Source: Gyromitra esculenta (lineage: Eukaryota > Ascomycota > Pezizomycetes > Pezizales > Discinaceae). Taken from it: a stretch of 64,000 bases of DNA. This document shows, one piece after another, positions 40,126-52,356 of the stretch; position 1 is the stretch's first letter; every line of letters starts with the position of its first letter. The stretch is taken from contig JBCAML010000003.1 of assembly GCA_038503075.1 (NCBI GenBank), positions 496,001-560,000 on the forward strand. The letters are read 5' to 3'. The position numbers and the translations under genes were made by a program. A model generated the notes under the pieces. That model was not told the DNA's origin and ran no database searches. It was given only the letters and a program-made list of their open reading frames with translations.

Positions 40126-41463
40126 TTATTGGGTCTCCGCAAGCACCTTTTTTTCTACTTTTCTTTATACCCCTTGTATTATGTGTTGTGTGTTTCACAT
40201 TCAGGGTGGGAGCGGCGTTTATCTTGCAATTGTATAGATAGATTATCTTGTTTATTGGTATGCAACATAACTATTTATCGGGGTGGGAGGTTTTTTTTTG
40301 TTAAACTATTGGGAGGAGGAAGTACTATGCGGATTTTGAGGGGAGGCAAAAGTACATACGTTCTTTTATGAGATAGTTGGAAGGAAGTGAGCAATTGAGG
40401 AATGCATACGTGTGACAATGTTGGAAGCTACTGTTTTTAAGGGCTGATATGCTATTGGTTGGTTCAATCACGGTACCGGTAACCGATTAAATCTCCTAGA
40501 AAACCTCAATAGGGATTCTAAGAAATCATACGTGTGGAACAGGGATAGCTGATAGCTAGATATTATAAACCCACTCTGGATGTATTTAAAAGGAGTCTAG
40601 TATACAAATATGTCGAATAGATAAGTCAATAATAGAGGAAGCTTTAGTATGGGATTTTGAATCTGACTGGATCGGTAGTATAGTAATCGAGTGATGTATA
40701 CATGTGGTGATGTACAGCCGCGTCCCAAAAGTCTTTGCACCTAACAACCTGAGAACACAATACCAAGGCACTAAACCAGGCTGTAAGAGAGTAATTAAAA
40801 AAGGTGATATACATATAACTATTAGCATACTAGGCATACGTAGTATAGTGATTAGATAATCACCTTCTAGCAAAACCATACCCCAAATCTGCTGGTAGTT
40901 AGGTTTGGTAGCAGAGGGGGTGCAAAGACTTTTAGGACACGGCTGTACACCCGAGACCCAGTAGCCCATCACCATGGTGAATTTCTTGTTGGGGAGTGGC
41001 GGGATGAAGGACTGGGATGGGTATGGAACCTGTAGTGCAGCACGATATCATTCACAATTTTTGGTCGTGTGTGGTTACTTTATGTTAAATAAACCCTTGA
41101 TATATTAATCGGGTGGAAAATTGCATACTGGGGATGTTACATGTAGTATTCTGGTCTAGAATCTTTGGTAATTGTGATATTCCTTAGTTCACTGCTTACT
41201 ACATGTACCAAATTTATCATTTTCTTTCTTGAGCTTTTGATGCTGTAGCCAATATTAGAACAACATATCTCGAACAATTAGCTCACGAAGCACGAGCAGA
41301 TCTTATAAAATATTTTTTCGTGATTTACCAAAAATCATCGACACGGGAATCGTGCTTTCTAAGCGCCAATACTTACCCCACAAGGGTTTTCGATGACGTA
41401 ATTTGGCTCCTCGCACTTTATCCTCGCAACGACATATCCCGAGTTTGCCAGTCTCGGTTCTCA
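40126..41463. other. Intergenic between EXO1 and GLO2, with a MITE
   Basis: No gene is seen in 1.34 kb. The only structured item is the 231-bp inverted-repeat element at 40715-40945. TACATGTA-type motifs lie at about 41138-41149 and 41198-41209. Confidence 0.6.
40715..40945. mobile_element. Tc1/mariner-type MITE with 27-bp terminal inverted repeats
   Basis: The left end (40715-40741, CAGCCGCGTCCCAAAAGTCT...) and the reverse complement of the right end (40919-40945) match at 25 of 27 positions. TA dinucleotides at 40713-40714 and 40946-40947 form the target duplication. Ends starting CAG next to TA, together with the TA duplication, are features of Tc1/mariner elements. The 231-bp body has no transposase or meaningful frame, so it is a non-autonomous miniature element. 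Both differences between the ends are C/T, as expected from ageing or RIP-like mutation. Confidence 0.85.
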
Positions 41464-42685
41464 ATGATTCTGCTGAGAAATACTATTTCTAAAGCACGCA
41501 TACTACCTATTTTTCGACCACCACAGTTGAGAGTCATGCATATCAAATCAATTCCCATGTGTCGGTAGTCCCGACCACTGTTGAGGCAAGCTGTTGAGTT
41601 GATGCTAAATGTTTTAAAGGGACCGGAAGCCATGATAACTACGCTTATCTGGTTATCGATGAAAAAACGAAAGATGCGATGATCGTTGATCCGGCAAACC
41701 CTCCCGAGTATGCCATTTCATACTTTTAGAACGTCTATACTTGAATAGCGGGTTTAGTCTAACGTCGTGCGCTGCCGCAGAGTATTGCCATTCCTTAAGA
41801 AGGAGTTGGCCGCAAAGAATATCAACCTCAAAGCGATCATAAACACGCATCAGTAAGCTCTCGCTGCAAGGTCTGTTTTTTTTTTGCGAAAGACTGATCG
41901 AGTTGGATAAGTCACAATGACCACGCTGGAGGGAACAACGAGTTGGTAAGCAGCAAATTACCGGTTTACAAGAAAATATTGCTTATAACACTGCAGTTGA
42001 AAGAGTATAATGGCATTCCGATTTATGGTGGGAAGGATTGTGAGTCGGTCTCGCATGTATTGAAGGATGGCGAGACTTTCCAGATTGGGGATGCCATAAC
42101 CGTCAAGTCGCTTCACACACCATGCCATACTCAGGATAGCATTTGCTACTTTATGGAGGATGGAGATAATAGGGCTGTTTTTACTGGAGATACTTTGTTC
42201 ATTGCAGGCTGTGGCCGTTTCTTTGAAGGGACACCAGAAGAGATGCACAAAGCCCTGAACAAAACTTTGGCTTCGCTGCCAGATGACACCAAAGTCTTCC
42301 CAGGACACGAATATACGAAGTCTAACATTAAGTTTGGGCAATCCGTCTTGGACACAACCCCGGTGCAGAATCTGGCCAAATTTTGCGCGGAGAATGCGGA
42401 GACACAAGGGAAGTTTACTATCGGCGATGAGAAGGTGTGTCAAACGATTTCCGAATTTGGGGGCACTGCATCATGAATTGGCTGACATTTTGATAGCAAC
42501 ACAACGTATTTATGCGAGTTGATGTCAGTATCCCTCTGCACCAATAAAAGCCGTTTGGGTGTTGCTGTTGGGCAGTTGTTTGGCTGACGATATAATAGGA
42601 TCCTGCTATCCAAAAAGCCACCGGTTCAAGCGATCCCGTTGAGGTTATGAAAAAACTTCGAGAGATGAAGAATAGCTTTAAGTAA
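41464..42685 (+). CDS. GLO2: Hydroxyacylglutathione hydrolase (glyoxalase II)
   Basis: Glyoxalase II hydrolyses S-lactoylglutathione to lactate and glutathione, the second step of methylglyoxal detoxification. Exons: 41464-41560, 41620-41707, 41781-41852, 41912-41945, 41997-42434, 42497-42523 and 42599-42685, total 843 nt, 280 aa from the first ATG. The standard cytosolic start is the in-frame ATG at 41536 (MHIKSIPMW, 256 aa, the usual length). The extra 24 residues (MILLRNTISKARILPIFRPP...) are basic and free of acids, like a mitochondrial presequence. The metallo-beta-lactamase motif reads THHHNDHAGG, keeping the HxHxDH ligands although the common Trp is Asn. It is followed by TPCHTQDSICY, FTGDTLFIAGCGRFFEG and FPGHEYTKSN. 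The first donor is an atypical GTCGGT, needed to make the conserved MWTGS. Confidence 0.93.
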
Positions 42686-43164
42686 TCGGATCTCTGGGAT
42701 TTTTACCATGCTCAATACTTCTGTTCTCTGATTTTTTTATGGTACCAACCCTGCAAAGGCTGCATTGTAGGAGTTCCGAAGGAGATCTATTAGTAGTTAA
42801 AGCATTGTGTATAACTAAATCACTTAGAGTGAATACAATAAATAAAGGGCTAGTGACTCATGAGCTGAGCGCTTTTCTTTGCAGTTTAGAAGTCCCTCTA
42901 CTTGCTGGGACGGAAATGGGTTGACGATTCCGGGAGAGATATACTAAATATATTTTATGTGGAACCTATTTTTGTACTTGTAAACTCTTCAGGGTCCAAT
43001 ATTAGGGTTAGGTTTGTTTAAATAGAGGCTCTGAGTCAACCCCGCGCTACATAAAAAGACCCCGCCATCCATTTCAGAAGCCCATTGCAACATCTCATCA
43101 CGACGCTCTTACGCAAATCTGCACCTGCAGAAAGCTCAAATCTTTATTTCTTAAAGTAGCTTTC
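42686..43164. other. Intergenic between GLO2 and ILS1
   Basis: No gene is seen in 479 nt. It holds the GLO2 3' UTR and the ILS1 promoter. No distinct motif was identified. Confidence 0.5.
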
Positions 43165-46100
43165 ATGGATTTCCCAAAGGAAGAAGAGAAGATCCTCGAG
43201 TTCTGGAGGGAGATCGATGCCTTCAGAACTTCGGTCAAGTTGTCCGAGGGGAAGAAGCCATATACCTTTTATGACGGCCCCCCTTTCTGCACTGGGTGAG
43301 TCAAGCCTTGTAATAATTTTAGGCAATTGTGTAAAGCTATTATCGGCGGTACGCTAATAGTTATCCTGTGGAAAAATATAGTCTGCCTCATTATGGTACG
43401 AACCATACCGCCTATGGTCCTGCTTTTTTTGGTTGCTAATTTGGTGTCTGTTTGAAAAGGGCATTTGCTCGCAAGTACTATTAAGGATATTGTTCCTCGT
43501 TACTGGCACATGAAGGGCCATTATGTCGAGCGGCGGTTCGGTTGGGATACTCACGGTCTTCCCGTTGAGTACGAGATCGACAAGAAGCTTGACATCAAAT
43601 CCAAAGACGACGTTATGAAGATGGGGATCGACAAGTACAATGCCGAATGCCGAGCTATTGTCATGAGATACTCAACAGAGTGGAGACAAACAATTGACAG
43701 ATTGGGTCGCTGGATCGACTTCGATAATGACTACAAGGTTGGAACTTTTTTACATGGTTGTGCTAAATCTGCAAAATTGTTTGGCTAATGAATATTAGAC
43801 TATGTACCCTTCGTACATGGAATCAATCTGGTGGGTTTGCAAGCAGCTTTTCGATAAAGAGCAAGTTTACCTTGGCTTCCGTGTTATGCCGTATTCTACT
43901 GCCTGCACTACCCCCCTCTCAAATTTTGAATCTCAGCAGAACTACAAAGATGTTCAGGATCCTGCAGTAGTAGTCAGCTTCCCACTCATTGAAGATCCTA
44001 AAACCGAGCTCCTTGCGTGGACAACGACGCCATGGACACTCCCTTCACATACGGGCATTGCAGTCCACCCAGACTTCGAATACATCAAGATAAATGATCA
44101 AGCTTCGGGCAGGAACTACATACTCCTTGAATCATGTCTGAAAACTCTATATGGAGAGAAGGGTTTGAAGAAGGCAAAATATACCATCTTAGAGAAGATC
44201 AAGGGAAAAGACATGTTGGGATGGAAATACGAGCCGCTTTTCGACTACTTTTATGAGGAATTTAAGGATCACGGGTTCAAGGTTTTGAATGCCACGTATG
44301 TTACCTCAGACAGCGGAACAGGGTTGGTTCACCAAGCGCCCGCGTTTGGTGAGGAAGATTACAGCGTCGCACTTCAGGCTGGTGTCATCACTGAAAAAAG
44401 ACCTCCGCCAAATCCGGTTAACGAGTCTGGTATCTTCACTAAGCAGGTCAGAGATTTCGTTGGGCTTCACGTTAAGGTAAGTTTCGAGAAATTGCTACAA
44501 ATTTAAAATGAGCTAAACTCCTCGTTTAAAGGCAGCAGATAAAGGAATTATCAAACACCTCAAAGATAAAAAAAGACTTATCGTCGACGGTCAAATAACT
44601 CATAGCTATCCCTTTTGTTGGCGTTCCGATACACCTTTGATCTACAGAGCTGTCCCTGCTTGGTTTGTTCGTGTTCCCAGCATCATCCCACAGATGTTGA
44701 AGAATATTGAGGAGTCGCATTGGGTGCCTACCGCTGTTAAAGAGAATAGGTTTGGGACGTGGATTGCGAACGCTAGGGATTGGAATATCTCGCGAAACAG
44801 ATATTGGGGCACACCGCTACCGATCTGGGTATCTGATGATGGGGAAGAGGTTGTCTGCGTCGGAAGTGTAGCGGAGCTTCGGGAATTGAGTGGATGTGGA
44901 GAAATTCCAGACCTTCACAGAGATAAGATTGATCACATTACCATTCCTAGCAAGAAAGGAAAGGGTGTTCTGAAGAGAGTTGAAGAGGTCTTCGATTGTT
45001 GGTTCGAGTCCGGGAGTATGCCTTACGCAAGTAAACATTACCCCTTTGAGAACAAGGAACAGTTCGAAAATTCTTTCCCAGCAAACTTCATTGCCGAAGG
45101 ATTGGACCAGACTCGTGGATGGTTTTATACTCTCCTCGTCCTTGGCACACATCTTTTCGGAGTTTCTCCATTTCAGAACTGTATCGTCAACGGTATCGTG
45201 CTGGCTGAAGATGGAAAAAAGATGTCAAAACGTCTTAAAAATTACCCTGATCCCACGTTGGTGATGGATAAGTATGGGTCTGATGCTCTCCGCCTATACC
45301 TCATCAACTCCCCAGTTGTCAGGGCGCTGCCGCTACGATTCAAGGAGACGGGTGTCAAGGAAGTTGTCGCCAAGGTGCTTCTGCCGCTTTGGAATAGCTA
45401 TAATTTCTTCGAGCAGCAAGCGCAACTTTTGAAGAAATTGACTGGCGCTGACTACAAATTCAACCCTGAGTCTGGCGGAAATAAAAACGTAATGGATCAG
45501 TGGATTTTGGCTAACTGCCAGAGCTACTTGAAGTTTGTCAACGAGGAGATGGCAGGTGAGGATCCCAAATTTACTAGTTCGCAATAGGGTTGCTAATGCC
45601 TACTTTGCAATCGACAGCTTACCGGCTATACACGGTGGTTCCTAGGATGTTGGAAATGATTGATAATACTACAAATTGGTATATTCGATTTAACAGAAAG
45701 CGTCTAAAAGGTGAATATGGAACTGAAGACACCCTACACGCTTTGAATTCTTTGTTTGAGGTCTTGTTCACGCTTGTGCGTGGCTTGGCTCCATTCACAC
45801 CGTTTTTGACGGATAACATCTACCAACGACTCCGCCCATACATTCCTGAATCTCTTCTTCCCGAAGATGCCAGGAGTGTACATTTCTTGAGTTTCCCTGA
45901 AGTTAGAGAGGAGCTTTTCGATGAGGAGGTTGAAAGAAGGTTCGGTCGCATGCAAAAAGTCATCGAGCTAGCTCGTGTCTCACGAGAAAGGAAGACAGTC
46001 GGATTGAAGGTAGGCAGCCAACAGTAAATATCTTTTGCTCAAGACCCAAGCTAAATTTTAATTTCTAGACCCCCCTAAAAACTCTTGTTGTCATCCATCA

Positions 46101-46779
46101 CGATCAACAATATCTTGATGACATTAAATCCCTCGAGTCATACATCACCTCTGAGCTTAACGTCCGGGACTTAATTCTCTCATCTGATGAAGACAAGTAT
46201 GGCGTTGAGTACAAGGCTATTGCTGATTGGCCTGTTCTTGGAAAGAAGTTAAAGAAGGATCTTCCTAAAGTCAAGCAAGCTCTCACAAAGCTTACAAGTG
46301 CTGAGGTGAAGAAATTTGTTCAAGATAAGGAGATCACTGTTGGAGGAATTAAGCTTCTTGAAGAGGATCTTAATGTCGTCCGTGAGCTCGGTGCATCGGA
46401 CGAGTCAAAGGGGATGGAAACAAATACCGATAATGACGTTCTCACTATCCTTGACACAACTTTGCACAAGGAACTGCGAAACGAAGGTCTAGCAAGAGAG
46501 ATTGTGAATCGCGTTCAGAGACTCAGGAAGAAGGCTGGGCTCGTGGCGACTGACGATGTTATAATGGAGTATAGAATCCTCAGCGATCCAATTGGACTCG
46601 CAGAAGTTTTCGTGGAGCACGCCAACACATTTGAGAGGGCGCTTCGAAGACCTTTGGATAAGGCTACTATCACACATGTTAGCGAACTTAAACCTGGTGA
46701 GGATATGGATAAGATCATCATGGAGGAGGAGCAGGAGTGTGAAAGTGCAACTTTCTTGCTTAGATTGCTGAAGCTATAA
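43165..46779 (+). CDS. ILS1: Cytosolic isoleucyl-tRNA synthetase
   Basis: This enzyme charges tRNA-Ile in the cytosol. Exons: 43165-43295, 43382-43395, 43460-43737, 43799-44476, 44532-45555, 45618-46009 and 46069-46779, total 3228 nt, 1075 aa, like yeast Ils1. The N terminus is [20 protein letters not shown]. The class I signature PHYGHLLAS (HIGH-like) is assembled through a 14-nt microexon (43382-43395). [17 protein letters not shown] follows, then the editing domain ([12 protein letters not shown]...). [12 protein letters not shown] near residue 597 is the KMSKS motif, with the anticodon-binding domain and a eukaryote-type C-terminal extension after it. No mitochondrial presequence is in frame upstream, so a separate mitochondrial enzyme is expected. 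The microexon is flanked by 86- and 64-nt introns. Confidence 0.97.
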
Positions 46780-47206
46780 GACGTTGCTAGCATTTTATGA
46801 TAGAATAAATCATCCTTGGTGGATATTGTAAAGGGTATCTCTGCTGGTGGTCAATCCGGGCATTGCAAGTTCATACTGTTTACCAAGAATTCTAGGATTA
46901 ATTCTGAAATGCATTTCGATACCAATTATTCCAAATTTTCATTAGGTGAAACGCTGGTAGCATGTTATGCCGTTCAATGTTATAGAAAGCCTATAGATGA
47001 TAGCTCCAAGTATATTTTCTTAATAGAAAATAGGAGTGACAGCCGATCGGAAAACTGCCAAACCTTAGATCTAAGGGCCATTCGCCCCCCTTGATCAAGT
47101 CTTCTACTATGAGCTACATGTATATATTGATAATTGAAATGCGAGAACTAGAGAGCCTTCTATTTATCGAGCCTGCCAAATCTGAGTAAGTATGGTGCGC
47201 GCAGTC
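46780..47206. other. Intergenic: ILS1 3' region
   Basis: No gene is seen. A CTACATGTA motif lies at 47114-47122. The remainder borders a decayed minus-strand gene. Confidence 0.5.
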
Positions 47207-47533
47207 TTAGACCTCGACCAATCTTAATGAGATGTGGAACGCCGCTGTCTTACAAATAGTGCCAAGCGTCTCACACAACGTAGCCCCGTCTTCCCACCAA
47301 AGCTTGCTACCACTGATAGTTCTACCATTGATGCTTTTCAAGATACTTCTTGTCAAGAATGTACCATCTGATATCTTTTACACATATATTTGCCTCAAAT
47401 AATGGAATGTGATACTATTCCTCCCTGCGTATAGTATCTCATCATGATCGCGGCACTTTTTGGAACATTCCACATCAAGCTCTTTACACCCAAAAGTGAG
47501 GTCTAATTCTGCCATAGCCACAAAATTATTTGC
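47207..47533 (-). pseudogene. Decayed gene fragment with an in-frame stop
   Basis: On the minus strand one frame reads MAELDLTFGCKELDVECSKK and onward from ATG 47515 to RQIYV. It then meets a TAA at 47380-47378 and continues in the same frame as KISDGTFLTRSILKSINGRT through KLWWEDGATLCETLGTICKT to a stop at 47209-47207. Both halves look like real protein (regular hydrophobic pattern, Trp pair, no low complexity), and only one stop codon separates them. An intron there would be about 16 nt, too short to splice. I do not recognise the family. The simplest reading is a pseudogene or an exon of a recently dead gene. Confidence 0.5.
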
Positions 47534-47715
47534 CCTATACAAAGCTAATTAGTGTTTAGACTATGCTGTCTTGTGCCCATCCTATTTTATCTAGAATTTA
47601 TTGAATTTTCTTGGGGATTTCGCGATTCTAGGTATCGCTGAAGGCACGCGAGGTACGAACCCTAGTGGCACAAGCATCAAGTCTGGGCACGAGACAGTAA
47701 ACTACATGTATGCTC

Positions 47716-47898
47716 CTAGAGACTATTTAGCTTTGCTTCTATAGCTTGCTCTACTGTAAAACTCAGTTGGAGCTCAAAAAGGCGGTCGAGGTCTAAAACT
47801 GCGCACGCCATATATGGGTCATTTGTTAAAATGCTTTCTACATCTGCTCTGGACGCTGAGTTCAAAAAGAGGTCTAAGCTCTGCCTGTATGCTTTGTT
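47716..47898 (-). pseudogene. Related decayed coding fragment, 60 codons
   Basis: A minus-strand frame without ATG at its beginning encodes SLDLFLNSASRADVESILTN and then MACAVLDLDRLFELQLSFTV before a TAG at 47718-47716. It lies about 180 nt upstream (in minus-strand sense) of the 47207-47533 fragment. It shares the nucleotide motif TTAGACCTC preceded by GCAG, which encodes Leu-Asp-Leu in each case and occurs three times on this strand. It is either another exon of the same dead gene or a duplicated piece of it. A third related frame may extend to about 48090. Confidence 0.4.
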
Positions 47899-48557
47899 TC
47901 ATGTACTACATGTAGTAAAGTATGGGTGGTATTTTTAAATAACACGTTCCAGAGTGAACCATGCTTTCTGGTGATAAAGAAAAGCTTATCGATGTTAAGA
48001 TATTAAAAAGCCCATTCATTAACTCTTCTAATACTAAAGACGACGAAGACCTGGGGCAAGAGAAAGATAACGATAGAGGGCTCAAATCAATCCTCCTGGC
48101 CACATTTACTTGCGCCTAGTAATTTAGGAAACACACCTATTCAAACAGACTGACCCAACAGTCATAGCTGAATATCCCATCATACCCTCCCCTACGTATC
48201 AAGTCCCCGCTCTCTACCTCCTATGGTTCTCGAGTAGAATCATAAACCATGAAATGGTTTGCGTCCTCGCAATCTAAGGAGTGCAATATCGAGCTGACTT
48301 TGAGTGTCGATAACCTCATGGGAGTGATAGTGCAATGGAAAGAATTTTGGTTTTTTGGTTATCAATGCTGACCTAGTAGGAAGAAGAGTGTACATGAAGA
48401 TGACGCCTTTCCAATGCCTCACCTGATCACTTTTTGCATCTGATCTAGTGCCCTTCATCCTCATGTATCCGAAACCTGCTACCAAAATGACCGCTGAATT
48501 ATTTAAGCCAGCCGCATTAAGACTTCTATTTATTATTTCCGCGATATCCAGGTCGGC
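47899..48557. other. Intergenic: 3' of the clathrin light chain gene
   Basis: No firm gene is seen. It contains the 14-bp perfect palindrome TACTACATGTAGTA at 47904-47917. A 53-codon plus-strand frame at 47961-48119 and a minus-strand frame over the same bases are equally open, so neither is called. Confidence 0.5.
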
Positions 48558-49501
48558 TTAGAATCCACTAGCGCCAGGTGCCTATGAAACCAAATTAGAG
48601 CTTGAACCTGAAAACGGCGTGTCACTTACTTTCTCGTCCGATTTCAAGCTTAGAAGCATCTCCCGAAACCTTGACTTGTCGTTCTTGCCTGATCGGGCAC
48701 CCTTTTCAGTCAAATCGACGAGCTTTGCGATCCGCTCCCAAGAGGTGCCGCCAGATGTCGTATTCTCCCGGGAGTCCAAAAACTCCTGGGCTTCGAGGCT
48801 GTTTCCGGCGTGATATTAGATCCAGAAGCAACAAGTAACATTCGAAGAAACAAACCGTGTCTGTTCGATAGCTTTGTCACGCTTAGAATTGTAGTTTTCA
48901 TAGAAATCGTCAACGGCACCCTGGGCCTTCTCGATAGTTTCACGTTTACGGGCCTCCGATTGCTCATCACGACGCTGAATTTCAAGAGTCTGACGTTCAC
49001 GCCACTGCCTATTTATTTCGGTAAATATCAGCTATCTAGATTACTAGTGACCCAGAATAGAGAGCGAACCTGATCACTTCTGGTTCCTCTTCAGTCTCCA
49101 GTGACATCCCAGAGTAGGTGTTGTGCCCGGGGAGATATGGCTCGGACGTTCCAGTAATAACACCTCCAGGTCCAATCTCCTATGCAGATGGTCGATGTTA
49201 GCTCGACTAATACTCTCTTGACAGTTCAACCCGTCCTCCGATTGGAAATTCGCACATTGCTATCGAACATGTTCATCTCCGGGAAATTGCTCTTGAACTG
49301 GCTAGCAGGGTCAACATCTCCACCACCAAGTAGGTTATTATCATCAATAGTGGCGAAGCGACCAGCCTCCTCTCCTAGAAGTTCTTGTTCGCGAGCAAGG
49401 AAATCGGTATCATCACCAAGGCCAAGATCTATAGGGGTTGCTCCAGGCTGGCCAACCGGAGTTTCTTCGAAATCCTCGAGAGCAGGGAAACGAGCTTCCA
49501 T
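48558..49501 (-). CDS. CLC1: Clathrin light chain
   Basis: The clathrin light chain binds the heavy-chain hub and regulates triskelion assembly in endocytosis and Golgi traffic. Minus-strand exons: 49501-49256, 49179-49070, 49008-48856, 48798-48630 and 48581-48558, total 702 nt, 233 aa, a typical fungal length. The N terminus MEARFPALEDFEE matches the family, and a GPGG turn lies at the first junction. The central coiled coil (VIRQWRERQTLEIQRRDEQS...) is Arg/Glu-rich and binds the heavy chain. The last exon is only 24 nt and supplies the conserved end APGASGF. The last intron is 48 nt, the shortest in the window. The first intron uses a GTGCGA donor, chosen because it yields the family's N-E-I-GPGG sequence. 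It diverges from PAP1. Confidence 0.92.
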
Positions 49502-49925
49502 ATTTGATGTTAGATTAGTTTGGGATCGGTGGGAGATTTGTAAATGTGAGGGTGGTGTTTGGATGATGGTGTATTGGCGGAATAAATGATTGTTTCCTGA
49601 GAGCTCTCAAATGCTTTGGTATGTCGTCAAGTGCACAAGCCACCATTACATGTAAGCTGCTGGCTGCTGTGGCGCATGTTGTGGCGCATGATGACAAAGC
49701 CTTTGTGGCTGTGGTCAAGATCTTAGCGTGTCTGCCTCTTTCTGGTCGACTCTTTATTCGACTTCGACCTCAGATCGCCGGAGACCCCCTTCTATACGCG
49801 CGAACGACGTAACATCAACAACCACACCAGCAACGTCTAGACGTGCGATTTCTTTCTTTCACGCCCTTCATTTTTCTCAATATCATTTTCTATTTAGCCC
49901 ATCGCGAGTGACCCTGGAAGCTAAC
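49502..49925. promoter_or_regulatory. Divergent promoter between CLC1 and PAP1
   Basis: These 424 nt between the CLC1 start and the first PAP1-side ATG contain no gene. One TACATGTA lies at about 49647-49654. No specific factor site is assigned. Confidence 0.5.
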
Positions 49926-49996
49926 ATGCCGGAGTACGTAACCCCCCGTGTAGTAGATGATAATCAGGTCAGTGAACTTTTGTTGGACGTATTCTG

Positions 49997-52356
<2,360 letters not shown>

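Noticed and set aside
47630..47670. tRNA-like B box (GGTACGAACCC)
   Set aside because: It deviates from GGTTCGAANCC and there is no matching A box or acceptor stem around it. No tRNA gene was found anywhere in the window.
47191..47811. A 620-bp inverted-repeat transposon suggested by similar ends (26 of 30 matches)
   Set aside because: The matching ends coincide with the repeated TTAGACCTC coding motif of the decayed gene, more copies lie inside and outside, and no target duplication is visible.
47961..48119. 53-codon plus-strand frame MLSGDKEKLIDV...
   Set aside because: A longer minus-strand frame covers the same bases; no motif or splice context supports either.
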